DNA from: an uncultured bacterium
GTDB taxonomy: Bacteria > Bacillota > Clostridia > Oscillospirales > Ruminococcaceae
Reading direction: 5' to 3'
Assembly: GCA_905214345.1 (NCBI GenBank)
Contig: CAJMLV010000013.1
Location: 1 to 64,000, forward strand
Length of the DNA stretch: 64,000 nucleotides
Shown here: one piece after another, positions 8,505 through 16,797 of the stretch
Layout: each line of letters begins with the position of its first letter
How positions within the stretch are numbered: position 1 is the first letter of the stretch
Translations under genes and position numbers: made by a program
The notes under the pieces: model-generated
Databases searched by the model: none
What the model was told of the DNA's origin: nothing
The model's input: the letters and a program-made list of their open reading frames with translations, nothing else

Positions 8505-8936
8505 ATGGAAGCCCTGCATTATCTGCTGATGAAAACCCACTCCCAGCTCAACCGCCGGATCATGGCCGAAGCCGCCGGTCTGGGGCTTTCGCCGGGGCAG
8601 CCCAAGGTGTTGGAATGTCTGACCCGCTGCGGCGAATGCAACCAGAAAGCCATCGCCCGCTACTGCGAGATCGAGCAGGCCACCGTGGGCAGTATTCTGC
8701 TGCGGATGGAACGGGACGGGCTGGTGCGCCGCACCCAGAAGGACGGCAACCGGCGTGCCCTGTATGTTTCCCTGACCGAAAAGGGCCGGCTGGTGGCACT
8801 GCAGGTACAACAGATATTTCAGCAGGCAGACGCACAGGCGGCAGCCTGCCTGAGCGAGGAAGAACGCCAGTGCCTGCAGCAGCTTCTGCAAAAGGTGTAT
8901 GATGCCGTCACAGAACCGGAAAGGAAGCCTTTTTAA
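8505..8936 (+). CDS. MarR-family transcriptional regulator
   Basis: 143 residues with the standard winged helix-turn-helix layout. The recognition region is around NQKAIARYCEIEQATVGSILLRMERDGLV, followed by the wing RTQKDGNRRALYVSLTEKG and a dimerisation helix at the C-terminus. The palindromic operator in its own promoter suggests autoregulation. The stop codon overlaps the next start by one base (TAATG), so the downstream membrane protein is cotranscribed and is the probable target. The ligand is unknown. Confidence 0.88.
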   Translation: MEALHYLLMKTHSQLNRRIMAEAAGLGLSPGQPKVLECLTRCGECNQKAIARYCEIEQATVGSILLRMERDGLVRRTQKDGNRRALYVSLTEKGRLVALQVQQIFQQADAQAAACLSEEERQCLQQLLQKVYDAVTEPERKPF

Positions 8937-9586
8937 TGCAATCTTTGCCCAAACATCCCCTGCGCCGCTGCCTGCTGCTGGTGGCAGGGCTGTTCATCAT
9001 GGCCTTCGGGGTAGCCTTTTCCATCAAGGCCGGGCTGGGCACCTCCCCCATTTCCAGCCTGCCTTATGTGCTCAGCCTCTTCACCCCGCTGACGGTGGGT
9101 ACCGCCACCATTGCCATGCACGTCACCCTGATCTTGCTGCAGATCCTGCTGCTGCGCCGCCGGTATGACCCGGTGCAGCTGCTCCAGCTGCCGGTGGCCC
9201 TGGTGTTCGGTTTCGTGACCGATTTCAGCGTCTGGGTCCTGCAAGGGGTAACAGCCCCCAACTATGCCATGCAATGGGTCCTGTGCCTGGCAGGCATTCT
9301 GCTGGTGGGCGTCGGCGTCAGCTTTGAAGTCACCGCCAGCCTGGTGACCCTGGCGGGCGAAGGCATGGTACTGGCGGTGTGCAAGGTGTTCCCCGTTTCC
9401 TTCGGCAATGTAAAGATCGGCTTTGATGTGACCCTGGTGGTCATTGCCAGCGTGCTCTCCTTCCTGTTCCTGGGCGGGCTGTACGGTGCGCGGGAAGGCA
9501 CCGTGGCAGCGGCCTTCTGCGTGGGGCTGATCGCCCGGCAGGTCAACCGGCCCATGCGCCGGTTTGCCGCCCGCTTTCTGGAATAA
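8936..9586 (+). CDS. YczE/YitT-like integral membrane protein
   Basis: 216 residues with five to six hydrophobic helices, resembling the YczE/YyaS/YitT family (N-terminal GLFIMAFGVAFSIKAGLGTSPIS is characteristic: a helix, then K-A-x-L-G-x-S-P). These proteins are uncharacterised or proposed exporters. Control by the adjacent MarR repressor fits an efflux-type function, but that is inference from context. Followed by a terminator. Confidence 0.75.
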   Translation: MQSLPKHPLRRCLLLVAGLFIMAFGVAFSIKAGLGTSPISSLPYVLSLFTPLTVGTATIAMHVTLILLQILLLRRRYDPVQLLQLPVALVFGFVTDFSVWVLQGVTAPNYAMQWVLCLAGILLVGVGVSFEVTASLVTLAGEGMVLAVCKVFPVSFGNVKIGFDVTLVVIASVLSFLFLGGLYGAREGTVAAAFCVGLIARQVNRPMRRFAARFLE

Positions 9587-9610
9587 TTTACTTTTGCACC
9601 GTTGATTTCC

Positions 9611-9647
9611 GGGCCGCTTTCCCCTTGTGGGGAGAGCGGCCTTTTTG
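9611..9647 (+). terminator. Intrinsic terminator of the MarR/YczE operon
   Basis: GGCCGCT...AGCGGCC stem extended by a CCCC/GGGG inner part and followed by TTTTT. Confidence 0.8.
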
Positions 9648-9682
9648 CATTTGTGAACCTTTTGAAAACTCCGCAGATTTCA

Positions 9683-9725
9683 CTTGACTTTATCAAGTTA
9701 CAGATCTATACTTGACAAAGTCAAG
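9683..9725 (+). promoter_or_regulatory. bilQRS promoter with two palindromic operators
   Basis: TTGACT (9684-9689), 17 bp, TATACT (9707-9712). Two 15-bp sites of the form CTTGA-N5-TCAAG lie at 9683-9697 (over the -35) and 9711-9725 (over the -10 end and start site), centres 28 bp apart. They are strong candidate operators for the MarR protein encoded next. Confidence 0.75.
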
Positions 9726-9742
9726 AAAGTGAGGTCACACCC

Positions 9743-10171
9743 ATGATGCACGCATTGTCCTATTACTCGGTTTTGCTGTACCGTGATTTTGCAGCCTACA
9801 CCTCCAGCCGTTTGCAGGAGCTGGGACTCAGCCAGGGGCTGATGTTCCTGCTGTTGTATGTGGGGCGCCGCCCCGGCTGTACCCAGTCGGAGCTGACCAG
9901 GGCCCTGGGCCTGGACTGGGGTTACGGCCAGCGCAGCACCCTGAAACTGGTGGACGACGGGTTCCTTCTGCGGGAAAAAGAAGGCCGCGCCTACCGCCTG
10001 CGGCTGAGTGAAAAGGGCGAGAAGGCATTCCGGGTATGTCATGAGGTCTTTTTTGACTGGGACCGGCAGACGCTGGACGGTCTTTCGGAAGAAGAACAGA
10101 CCCGCCTGCTGGACCTTTTGAAAAAAGTGAAGGAAAAGAAGGCTGATTCCAAGTTATGTACCAGACGATAA
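9743..10171 (+). CDS. bilQ: MarR-family regulator of the bilirubin reductase operon (BilQ)
   Basis: 142-residue winged-helix regulator; the helix-turn-helix covers TQSELTRALGLDWGYGQRSTLKLVDDGF and the wing is LREKEGRAYRLRLSEKG. It is recognised as BilQ mainly by context: it is the first gene of a three-gene unit with the bilirubin reductase and a flavodoxin, the order reported for bilQRS in gut Firmicutes. Its end overlaps the bilR start by 16 bp. Two CTTGA-N5-TCAAG sites in its own promoter imply autorepression of the operon. Whether bilirubin is the effector cannot be read from the sequence. Confidence 0.82.
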   Translation: MMHALSYYSVLLYRDFAAYTSSRLQELGLSQGLMFLLLYVGRRPGCTQSELTRALGLDWGYGQRSTLKLVDDGFLLREKEGRAYRLRLSEKGEKAFRVCHEVFFDWDRQTLDGLSEEEQTRLLDLLKKVKEKKADSKLCTRR

Positions 10172-11265
10172 ATTCTCCCGTCGACTACGGCGGGCTGAAA
10201 CTGAAAAACCGCATTATCTTTGCCCCCACCAGCATGGGGCTTTCCCAGCAGGACTGGCTGGCCCGGCTGCAGACCATTGCCCGGGGCGGCTGTGCCATGA
10301 TCATCGTGGGGGACGTGCCGGTGCTGCCCCACGGGTTCGGGCCCTCGCTGTACAGCAAGAAGGGCTTTGCCTTTTACCGGAAGGCCGCGGAACTGGTCCA
10401 TGTCGAAGGATGCCTGCTCTGCGCCCAGCTGCACCAGTCGGATTCCGATTTCAAGGCGCTGCTGCGGTATCTGCCCGCCATGCTCTGCAAAAAGATGACA
10501 GCGGACGAACTGCGGGCCAAACTCAATGACACCGCCGGGCCGATGGTGACCAAGATGTCCCGGAAGAAGATCCACAAAATCACCGAGGCTTTCGGTGAAG
10601 CGGCGGTCCTGGCCCGGAAAGGCGGATTTGACATGGTGCAGGTCCACGGGGACCGGATGTGCGGCAGTTTCAGCTCCGCTGTGTTCAACCACCGCACCGA
10701 TGAGTACGGCGGCAGCGCCGAAAACCGGGCCCGGTTCGCAGTGGAAGCGGTGCGCGCCGTGCGCCGCCGTCTGCCGGACATGCCCATCGATTACAAGCTG
10801 GCAGTACGCCAGACCCAGCCGGCCTACGGCCGGGCCGGTGTGGCGGAGGAGGAACTGCCCGTCTTTGTGCCTCTGCTGGAACAGGCGGGGGTGACCAGCT
10901 TCCATGTAGCCCTGGCTGACCATTGCAACCTCAGCGACACCATTCCCCCGGCCAGTCACCCCGAGTTCGGGGCGGAAGGCTGCTTCCTGAAATTCTGCGA
11001 CGAAGTCCGCGCCCTGACCCGCTGCCCGGTATGCGGCGTGGGCGGGCTGACCGATCCCGATTTTATCGAAGCCCAGCTGGCCGCCGGGCGCATCGACTGT
11101 GCCGCCATGAGCCGCCAGCTCATCGCCGACCCGGAATGGCCCAACAAGGTCGCCGCCGGGCAGATCAAATGTATCCACCACTGCGTGCGCTGCAACCGCC
11201 AATGCCTGGGCGGCATGTTGGCCCACCGCGGTGTCCACTGTATCTATGAAGAAAGGAAGTCCTGA
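10156..11265 (+). CDS. bilR: Bilirubin reductase, OYE-type flavin enzyme (BilR)
   Basis: 369 residues: an FMN-binding old-yellow-enzyme TIM barrel plus a C-terminal iron-sulphur motif. It is predicted to reduce bilirubin to urobilinogen in the cytoplasm. Where ordinary OYEs carry an H-x-x-H substrate motif, this protein has H164-G-D166-R167, the residues I recall being reported as distinctive and essential for BilR. C343-x2-C346-x3-C350-x11-C362 is the typical [4Fe-4S] ligand set of the 2,4-dienoyl-CoA reductase branch. The FMN/barrel landmarks NHRTDEYGGSAENRARF are intact. Although the last 100 residues hold the cluster, the usual NAD(P)H-binding C-terminal domains are absent, so electrons probably come from the flavodoxin encoded next. 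An alternative is a general enoate reductase; the HGDR motif and operon context make that less likely. Confidence 0.88.
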   Translation: MYQTINSPVDYGGLKLKNRIIFAPTSMGLSQQDWLARLQTIARGGCAMIIVGDVPVLPHGFGPSLYSKKGFAFYRKAAELVHVEGCLLCAQLHQSDSDFKALLRYLPAMLCKKMTADELRAKLNDTAGPMVTKMSRKKIHKITEAFGEAAVLARKGGFDMVQVHGDRMCGSFSSAVFNHRTDEYGGSAENRARFAVEAVRAVRRRLPDMPIDYKLAVRQTQPAYGRAGVAEEELPVFVPLLEQAGVTSFHVALADHCNLSDTIPPASHPEFGAEGCFLKFCDEVRALTRCPVCGVGGLTDPDFIEAQLAAGRIDCAAMSRQLIADPEWPNKVAAGQIKCIHHCVRCNRQCLGGMLAHRGVHCIYEERKS

Positions 11266-11759
11266 TGATGAAATACGCCATCGTTTACAGCAGCCGCACC
11301 GGCAACACCCGCCTTCTGGCCGACACACTGCACAACACCCTGCCCGCTGAAGACTGTGTTTATTTCGGCACGCCTTCCCCCGAAGCTCTGGCTGCCGACC
11401 GGGTGTATGTGGGATTCTGGACTGACAAGGGCACCTGCGACGAGGATGTGGCCGCATTCCTGAAAAGCCTGACCGCCGGCAAGGAAGTTTACCTCTTCGG
11501 CACCGCCGGGTTCGGCGGGTCTGCCGTCTACTTTGACAAGATTTTGAACGCCGCAGCCGCCAACCTGAATGCCGGTGTGGCCCTGGTAGGGCGGTACATG
11601 TGCCAGGGCAAGATGCCCGAAGCGGTCCGCCGCAAGTTTGAATCCATGCCCGAAAGCCCTCGCCGTCAGGCCATGCTGGACAACTTTGACCAGGCGCTGA
11701 CCCACCCCGACGCCGCCGACCTGACCCGCCTGGAAACCGAAGTCCGCGCCGGGCTGTAA
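11265..11759 (+). CDS. bilS: Flavodoxin-like protein of the bil operon (BilS)
   Basis: 164-residue flavodoxin-fold protein with the FMN phosphate loop SSRTGNTRLLAD at residues 9-20 and a second FMN-loop region around LFGTAGFGGS. It begins at the last base of bilR, so the two are translationally coupled. The proposed role is electron delivery to, or flavin/metal support of, BilR; this is inferred from context and the known bilRS pairing. It is followed by a terminator that closes the operon. Confidence 0.82.
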   Translation: MMKYAIVYSSRTGNTRLLADTLHNTLPAEDCVYFGTPSPEALAADRVYVGFWTDKGTCDEDVAAFLKSLTAGKEVYLFGTAGFGGSAVYFDKILNAAAANLNAGVALVGRYMCQGKMPEAVRRKFESMPESPRRQAMLDNFDQALTHPDAADLTRLETEVRAGL

Positions 11760-11776
11760 TCCCGTATCTCCCCAAA

Positions 11777-11806
11777 CCGTCCGGAACACACCGGGCGGCT
11801 TTTTTC
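11777..11806 (+). terminator. Intrinsic terminator of bilQRS
   Basis: CCGTCCGG / CCGGGCGG stem with a TTTTTT tail. Confidence 0.7.
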
Positions 11807-11883
11807 GTTTTTGCCACGGATTCGTAACATTTGTGCGGTATACTGGTCATATTCCTTCAACCCGACACACAGGAGAAACTGCC

Positions 11884-12444
11884 ATGGCCAACACCACCAA
11901 ACAGGCGCTGGAAGCATCCCTGAAAAAGATGATGCTGAAAAAGCCCCTGGCCAAAATCACCATCCACGACATCACCGACGACTGCGGTGTCAGCCGCATG
12001 GCCTTCTATTACCATTTCAAGGATATTTACGACCTTGTGGAGTGGTCCTGCCTGGAAGACGCCACCCGGGCCCTGCAGGGAAAAAAGACCGGCGACAACT
12101 GGCAGGAAGGCATGACCCAGGTTTTTGAGGCCGTGCTGGAAAGCAAACCTTTGGTCCTGAATGCCTACCGCTGCATCAGCCGGGAACAGATGGAACGCTT
12201 TCTGTTCAAACTGACCTATGGCCTGATCCGGGATGTGGTGGAGGAAAAATGCAAGGACTCTCCTCTTTCGGAGGAAGAGAAGGCGTTCATTGCCGATTTC
12301 TACAAATACAGCTTTGTGGGCGTCCTGCTGGACTGGATCAGACAGGGCATGACCGAGGATTACCACCGGATCGCCCGCTATATCGGGCTGACCATGCAGG
12401 GCAGCATGGACAACGCCATCCGCAATTTTGCCGCCGACAAATAA
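11884..12444 (+). CDS. TetR-family regulator (DhaS-like C-terminus)
   Basis: 186 residues. The N-terminal helix-turn-helix (about 10-55) reads ITIHDITDDCGVSRMAFYYHFKDIYDLV, a standard TetR DNA-binding domain, and the C-terminal helical domain resembles the TetR_C_8 type found in DhaS-like regulators. AGGAGA upstream of the ATG at 11884 fixes the start; a TATACT lies at 11839-11844. It directly precedes the oleate hydratase gene, and in Firmicutes TetR regulators beside fatty-acid hydratases often respond to fatty acids. Regulation of ohyA is therefore a reasonable but unproven inference, especially with a strong terminator between the two. Confidence 0.85.
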   Translation: MANTTKQALEASLKKMMLKKPLAKITIHDITDDCGVSRMAFYYHFKDIYDLVEWSCLEDATRALQGKKTGDNWQEGMTQVFEAVLESKPLVLNAYRCISREQMERFLFKLTYGLIRDVVEEKCKDSPLSEEEKAFIADFYKYSFVGVLLDWIRQGMTEDYHRIARYIGLTMQGSMDNAIRNFAADK

Positions 12445-12450
12445 AATGCT

Positions 12451-12503
12451 TTTACAAAAAGGGCCTGATGATTAAAAACTAATCATCAGGCCCTTTTTGT
12501 AAA
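12451..12503. terminator. Very long perfect inverted repeat, terminator
   Basis: Two 23-bp arms (12451-12473 and 12481-12503) are perfectly complementary around a 7-nt loop. The core is GGGCCTGATGATT, flanked by A5 and T5, so it can terminate in both directions. It isolates the TetR gene from ohyA. Confidence 0.85.
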
Positions 12504-12532
12504 TTGAAGCCAACCGTTCTTTCGGGTAGGAT
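12504..12532 (+). promoter_or_regulatory. Probable ohyA promoter
   Basis: TTGAAG (12504-12509), 17 bp, TAGGAT (12527-12532), immediately after the terminator. The -10 is a weak match, which would leave room for activation or repression. Confidence 0.4.
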
Positions 12533-12601
12533 AGAGCCATACCGAAAACAACCAAACCGCATCCCGCGGTCCTGTTTCCATAAGAAAGGCGGTCTTGTAT
12601 T

Positions 12602-14563
12602 ATGGCAAGCAATTTTGTAAAACTGACGGCAGCGGCGGCCGGTCTGGCCGGCGCCGGAGCGGCTGTGGCCCTGGCAGCCAAAAAGCACCAGGCGGCAGCC
12701 AGACCCACGGCGCAGCCTGCATCCGATTACCGTAACACCGAACTGGGTATGCACCAAAAGAACAGCAAGGGCATCTACTACTCCAACGGCAACTATGAGG
12801 CCTTTGCCCGGCCGGAAAAGCCCGCCGGGGTGGAGAGCAAACACGCCTACCTGGTTGGCAGCGGCCTGGCATCCCTGGCGGCGGCCTGCTTCCTGGTGCG
12901 GGATGGCCAGATGCCCGGTTCCCACATCCACATTCTGGAGGCCATGGACGTGGCGGGCGGCGCCTGCGACGGCATCAATGACCCCACCCGCGGCTATATC
13001 ATGCGGGGCGGCCGGGAGATGGAGAACCATTTTGAATGTCTGTGGGATCTGTTCCGCAGCATCCCCTCCCTGGAAAAGCCGGGGGCTTCGGTGCTGGACG
13101 AGTTCTACTGGCTGAACAAGCAAGACCCCAACTACTCCCTCTGCCGCGCCACCGAGCACCGGGGCAAGGACGCCCACACCGACGGCCGGTTCAACCTGAG
13201 CCAGAAAGCCTGCATGGAGATCGTCAAACTGTTCATGACCCCCGACGAGGATCTGTACGACAAGACCATCGAGGACGTGTTTGACGACGAGGTGTTCAAC
13301 TCCACTTTCTGGCTGTACTGGCGCACCATGTTCGCCTTTGAGAACTGGCACAGCGCTCTGGAGATGAAGCTCTACTTCCAGCGGTTCATCCACCACATTG
13401 CGGGCCTGCCGGATTTCAGCGCCCTGAAATTCACCCGCTACAACCAGTATGAATCCCTGATCCTGCCCATGCAGAAGTACCTGGAGGACGCCGGGGTGGA
13501 CTTCCAGTTCGGCACCGAGGTCACCAACGTACTGTTCGACATCCACGACGGCCGCAAGGTGGCCACCGCCATTGAGTGCAAGGTCAACGGGGTGGAAAAA
13601 GGCATTATCCTGACCGAGAACGACCTGGTGTTCGTGACCAACGGCAGCTGCACCGAAGGCACCATCTATGGCGACCAGGACCACGCCCCCAACGGCGACG
13701 CCGAGGTGCGCACCAGCGGCTGCTGGAACCTGTGGAAGAACATCGCCAGGCAGGACCCGGCCTTCGGCCATCCGGAGAAATTCTGCTCCGATGTTTCCAA
13801 GACCAACTGGGAGTCCGCCACCATCACCACCCTGGACGAGAAGATCATTCCCTACATCGTCAACATCTGCCAGCGTGACCCCCGCAGCGGCAACGTGGTC
13901 ACCGGCGGCATCGTCAGCTGCAAGGATTCCGCCTGGCTGCTGAGCTGGACCATCAACCGGCAGGGCCAGTTCAAGGAACAGGACCCCGAAAAGGTCTGCG
14001 TGTGGGTGTACGGCCTGTTCACCGACGTGCCCGGCGACTTTGTGAAGAAGCCCATGAAGGACTGCACCGGCCGGGAGATCACCGAAGAATGGCTGTACCA
14101 CCTGGGTGTGCCGGTGGATGATATTCCCGAGCTGGCGGCCCACAGCGCCGTCTGCGTGCCCACCATGATGCCCTACATCACCGCCTTCTTCATGCCCCGG
14201 GCCAAGGGCGACCGCCCCGACGTCATCCCCGACGGCTGCGTGAACTTCGCCTTCCTGGGTCAGTTCGCCGATACCCCCCGCGACACCGTGTTCACCACCG
14301 AATATTCGGTGCGCACCGCTATGGAAGCGGTCTACGGCCTGCTGGGTGTGGACCGCGGCGTGCCCGAAGTGTGGGGCAGCGTGTACGATGTGCGGGAACT
14401 GCTGGAAAGCTCGGTCCGCCTGATGGACGGCAAATCTCCCCTGGAGATCGAGCTGCCCGGTCCCCTGAACCTGCTGAAAAAACCGCTGCTGAAAGCGGTA
14501 CAGGGCACGGTGGTGGAAAAACTCCTCCGTGACCACAATGTCATCAAGGACGGCATGCTGTAA
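12602..14563 (+). CDS. ohyA: Oleate hydratase
   Basis: 653 residues; FAD-binding fatty-acid hydratase that adds water to the cis-9 double bond of oleate to give 10-hydroxystearate. The FAD-binding Rossmann motif is YLVGSGLASLAAAC at about 82-95, followed by the family's RGGREMENHFECLWDLF region around residue 140 and later YNQYESLILPM and NGSCTEGTIYGD blocks. Length and motifs match family members. It has an extra N-terminal hydrophobic Ala-rich stretch (about 7-27) that could tether the enzyme to the membrane where its substrate lies. The role is probably detoxification of host and dietary unsaturated fatty acids. AAAGGCGG precedes the start. Confidence 0.95.
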   Translation: MASNFVKLTAAAAGLAGAGAAVALAAKKHQAAARPTAQPASDYRNTELGMHQKNSKGIYYSNGNYEAFARPEKPAGVESKHAYLVGSGLASLAAACFLVRDGQMPGSHIHILEAMDVAGGACDGINDPTRGYIMRGGREMENHFECLWDLFRSIPSLEKPGASVLDEFYWLNKQDPNYSLCRATEHRGKDAHTDGRFNLSQKACMEIVKLFMTPDEDLYDKTIEDVFDDEVFNSTFWLYWRTMFAFENWHSALEMKLYFQRFIHHIAGLPDFSALKFTRYNQYESLILPMQKYLEDAGVDFQFGTEVTNVLFDIHDGRKVATAIECKVNGVEKGIILTENDLVFVTNGSCTEGTIYGDQDHAPNGDAEVRTSGCWNLWKNIARQDPAFGHPEKFCSDVSKTNWESATITTLDEKIIPYIVNICQRDPRSGNVVTGGIVSCKDSAWLLSWTINRQGQFKEQDPEKVCVWVYGLFTDVPGDFVKKPMKDCTGREITEEWLYHLGVPVDDIPELAAHSAVCVPTMMPYITAFFMPRAKGDRPDVIPDGCVNFAFLGQFADTPRDTVFTTEYSVRTAMEAVYGLLGVDRGVPEVWGSVYDVRELLESSVRLMDGKSPLEIELPGPLNLLKKPLLKAVQGTVVEKLLRDHNVIKDGML

Positions 14564-14598
14564 ATTTTCTCTTTTCCATTCCTTTCTTCCCTGTCTGC

Positions 14599-14634
14599 GC
14601 CCCCGGAGGATTTGCCTCTCCGGGGGCACTTTTT
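14599..14634 (+). terminator. Intrinsic terminator of ohyA
   Basis: GCCCCCGGAG / CTCCGGGGGC stem followed by TTTTT. Confidence 0.8.
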
Positions 14635-14703
14635 GTGCCCGTCTAAAGGAAACGGAAAGGCCCGCCGGATACACTTGTATAATGAAAGGAGTGTGTCCGC
14701 CCT

Positions 14704-16791
14704 ATGTCCTCTGTCTGCGCCGCCCTGCCTGCGGCCCGTTCTTCCCCTTTCACGCTGCGCCTGCTGCCGGTGAGTGGTACCGTTCTGGCCTGTCTGGCGT
14801 TCTGTGCCGGGGTATACGCCCGCTGCGGGGCCGATCTTTGGGCCGCCGGGCGTTTTGGGTTCTGCCTGGTTTTGTATCTGCTGCTGCCCGGGTACCTGCT
14901 GGCCCGTTTTTTGATGCCTGCCGGGGCGCTGCGCTGCCTGACCACCCCGGTCTGCGGCAGCGGGGTGCTGCTGGGCAGTTATCTGGCTGCTATGGTGTGC
15001 CGTCAGCCGGTACTGCTGTACCTGGGACCGCCAGCCCTGGCGCTCTTGCTGTTCTTCACCCGCCCGGTCCCGGCAGGTCGGTGTCCCCGCCGCCTGGGGC
15101 AGGGGTGGGCTGCCCTGCTTACCCGGCACCGGGCTCTTTTGCTGCTGTGGGCGGGGCTGTGCGTCTTTTCGGCCTTGAGTTTCAGCGCGGTGAATCCCCA
15201 TCCTGCCGCGGCTGGTGCCGCAGTCCTGGACCGTGATTTGCTGTGGAACGTGGGCAATGCCGAAGCCTTCTGCAAAGCCTTCCCCGCCCAGGATATCCGG
15301 TTTGCGGGGGTGCGGTTTTCCTACCACTACCTCACCGAACTGCTGACGGCGGCCCTTTCGCTGGTCAGCGGTGCCTCCTGCTACGATCTCTTTGCCTTCT
15401 TTCTGCCCCCGGTGTTTCTGGCCGGGGAGATCGCCGCTCTGTATTGGCTGGGTCTCATATTATACAAAGAGGATTCAAAGACAAATTGTATTCCTTTTGT
15501 ATTGTTCTGTTTTCAGTGCGCTTCTTTATGGAAGGTATTCCGCACCGGGGACAGCATCTTCGGCAACACCATGCTGCGGCATCTGACCTCCAACATCAAC
15601 GCCCAGGCCACGGCAGTCATTTTGTTCTGTGCCTTTCTGGCCCTCTTCAGCCATCTGGCCGCCCGACGTTTTGCCGGTTCGCGGCTGTGGGTGCTGAGCC
15701 TGCTCACCTTCGGGCTTTTCGCGTTGGGCAAAGGCCCCGAAGCCGCCCTGGCTCTGTACGCCTGCGGGGCGGCAGTGGTTTTGCAGCTGCTTTTTCGAAA
15801 ACAGCCTTTCCGCGCGCTTTTCTTTCCGGTCCTGCTGGGCGGACTGTTTGCCCTGATGTACCGGGTCCTGTATGCCGCCGGGGCAAACACCAGCATGCAG
15901 TTTTCGGTCTTTTCCCTGCGGGATACCCTGACCTATGCCAGGCTGGAACCCCTGGCCGACTGGCTCTGCACCCACCTGCCGGTGTCGGGGTATGTGTGGC
16001 TGGCACTCATCGGGGTGGCGGATGTCTTTTTGTTTGCCCCGTTCCAGTTCTGCCTGTGGGCCCGTGGTCTGCCCCGTGCCCTGGCGCACCTGCCCCGGCT
16101 GGACGCCGCCCGCCTGCTGCTGCACGCCGGGACGGTGGGCGGGTTCCTGGCCTATCACCTGTTCCGGCACGAAAGCTCCAGCCAGGTCTATTTTGCCCTT
16201 TTCGCCCTGCTCTGCATGAGCGTTCTGACAGCAGACGAACTGCCCCGCCTGCCCGGAGCAAAGTTCCCGCCCCTGTTCACGCTGGCCTGCGGGCTGGCCG
16301 GGCTGGCAACGGCGCTGTGCATGGTCCTGGTTTTGAGCGGCAAGGGCCTGGCCGTGCTGGCCCGGATGCCGGGGGACGGCACTTTCTCCCCCGCCGCTGT
16401 CACCGCCTGTGACGAGGAAGCCGGGCAATGGCTGCGGGAGAACGCCCCCGCCGGTATGGTCTTTGCCACCAACCGCACCAGCGGCAGCCCCGACCCGGAA
16501 AATGAGGACGGCATCTCCAACGTATACACAGCCTTTTCCGGCGTACAGTGTTACATGGAAGGCTGGACCTACGCCATGAGCAACATGGGGGTCCCCGCCG
16601 CCGAAGTGGAGCACCGCCGGGCGGTGGTCGCCGACCTCTTCTGCCCGGATACCGCCCCCCAAACCCGCGAAGCCCTCTGCAAACGGGAAGGCATTACCTG
16701 CCTGGTCTGGTCCCGGCGCTGGCCAGGCACCGCGCCCGCCGGGAAGACCCCGGTGTTTGAGAACGCGGAGGTGGCGATTTACTGGATGTAA
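14704..16791 (+). CDS. Large polytopic membrane protein, GT-C-like architecture
   Basis: 695 residues with about twelve to thirteen hydrophobic helices spread to about residue 555 and a C-terminal hydrophilic domain (about 565-695) that includes DEEAGQWLRENAPAGMVFATN. An extended loop after an early helix contains DRDLLWNVGNAEAF and a later FSYHYLTELL. The layout (multispanning membrane part, acidic residue in an early external loop, soluble C-terminal domain) resembles GT-C glycosyltransferases or YfhO-like membrane proteins that move lipid-linked sugars. No catalytic motif is securely identified. Monocistronic between the ohyA terminator and a convergent MerR gene. Confidence 0.5.
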   Translation: MSSVCAALPAARSSPFTLRLLPVSGTVLACLAFCAGVYARCGADLWAAGRFGFCLVLYLLLPGYLLARFLMPAGALRCLTTPVCGSGVLLGSYLAAMVCRQPVLLYLGPPALALLLFFTRPVPAGRCPRRLGQGWAALLTRHRALLLLWAGLCVFSALSFSAVNPHPAAAGAAVLDRDLLWNVGNAEAFCKAFPAQDIRFAGVRFSYHYLTELLTAALSLVSGASCYDLFAFFLPPVFLAGEIAALYWLGLILYKEDSKTNCIPFVLFCFQCASLWKVFRTGDSIFGNTMLRHLTSNINAQATAVILFCAFLALFSHLAARRFAGSRLWVLSLLTFGLFALGKGPEAALALYACGAAVVLQLLFRKQPFRALFFPVLLGGLFALMYRVLYAAGANTSMQFSVFSLRDTLTYARLEPLADWLCTHLPVSGYVWLALIGVADVFLFAPFQFCLWARGLPRALAHLPRLDAARLLLHAGTVGGFLAYHLFRHESSSQVYFALFALLCMSVLTADELPRLPGAKFPPLFTLACGLAGLATALCMVLVLSGKGLAVLARMPGDGTFSPAAVTACDEEAGQWLRENAPAGMVFATNRTSGSPDPENEDGISNVYTAFSGVQCYMEGWTYAMSNMGVPAAEVEHRRAVVADLFCPDTAPQTREALCKREGITCLVWSRRWPGTAPAGKTPVFENAEVAIYWM

Positions 16792-16797
16792 AGCGCG

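Noticed and set aside
12479..14674. 731-codon minus-strand open frame opposite oleate hydratase
   Set aside because: Same reason: shadow of the hydratase coding frame with no motif or ribosome site.
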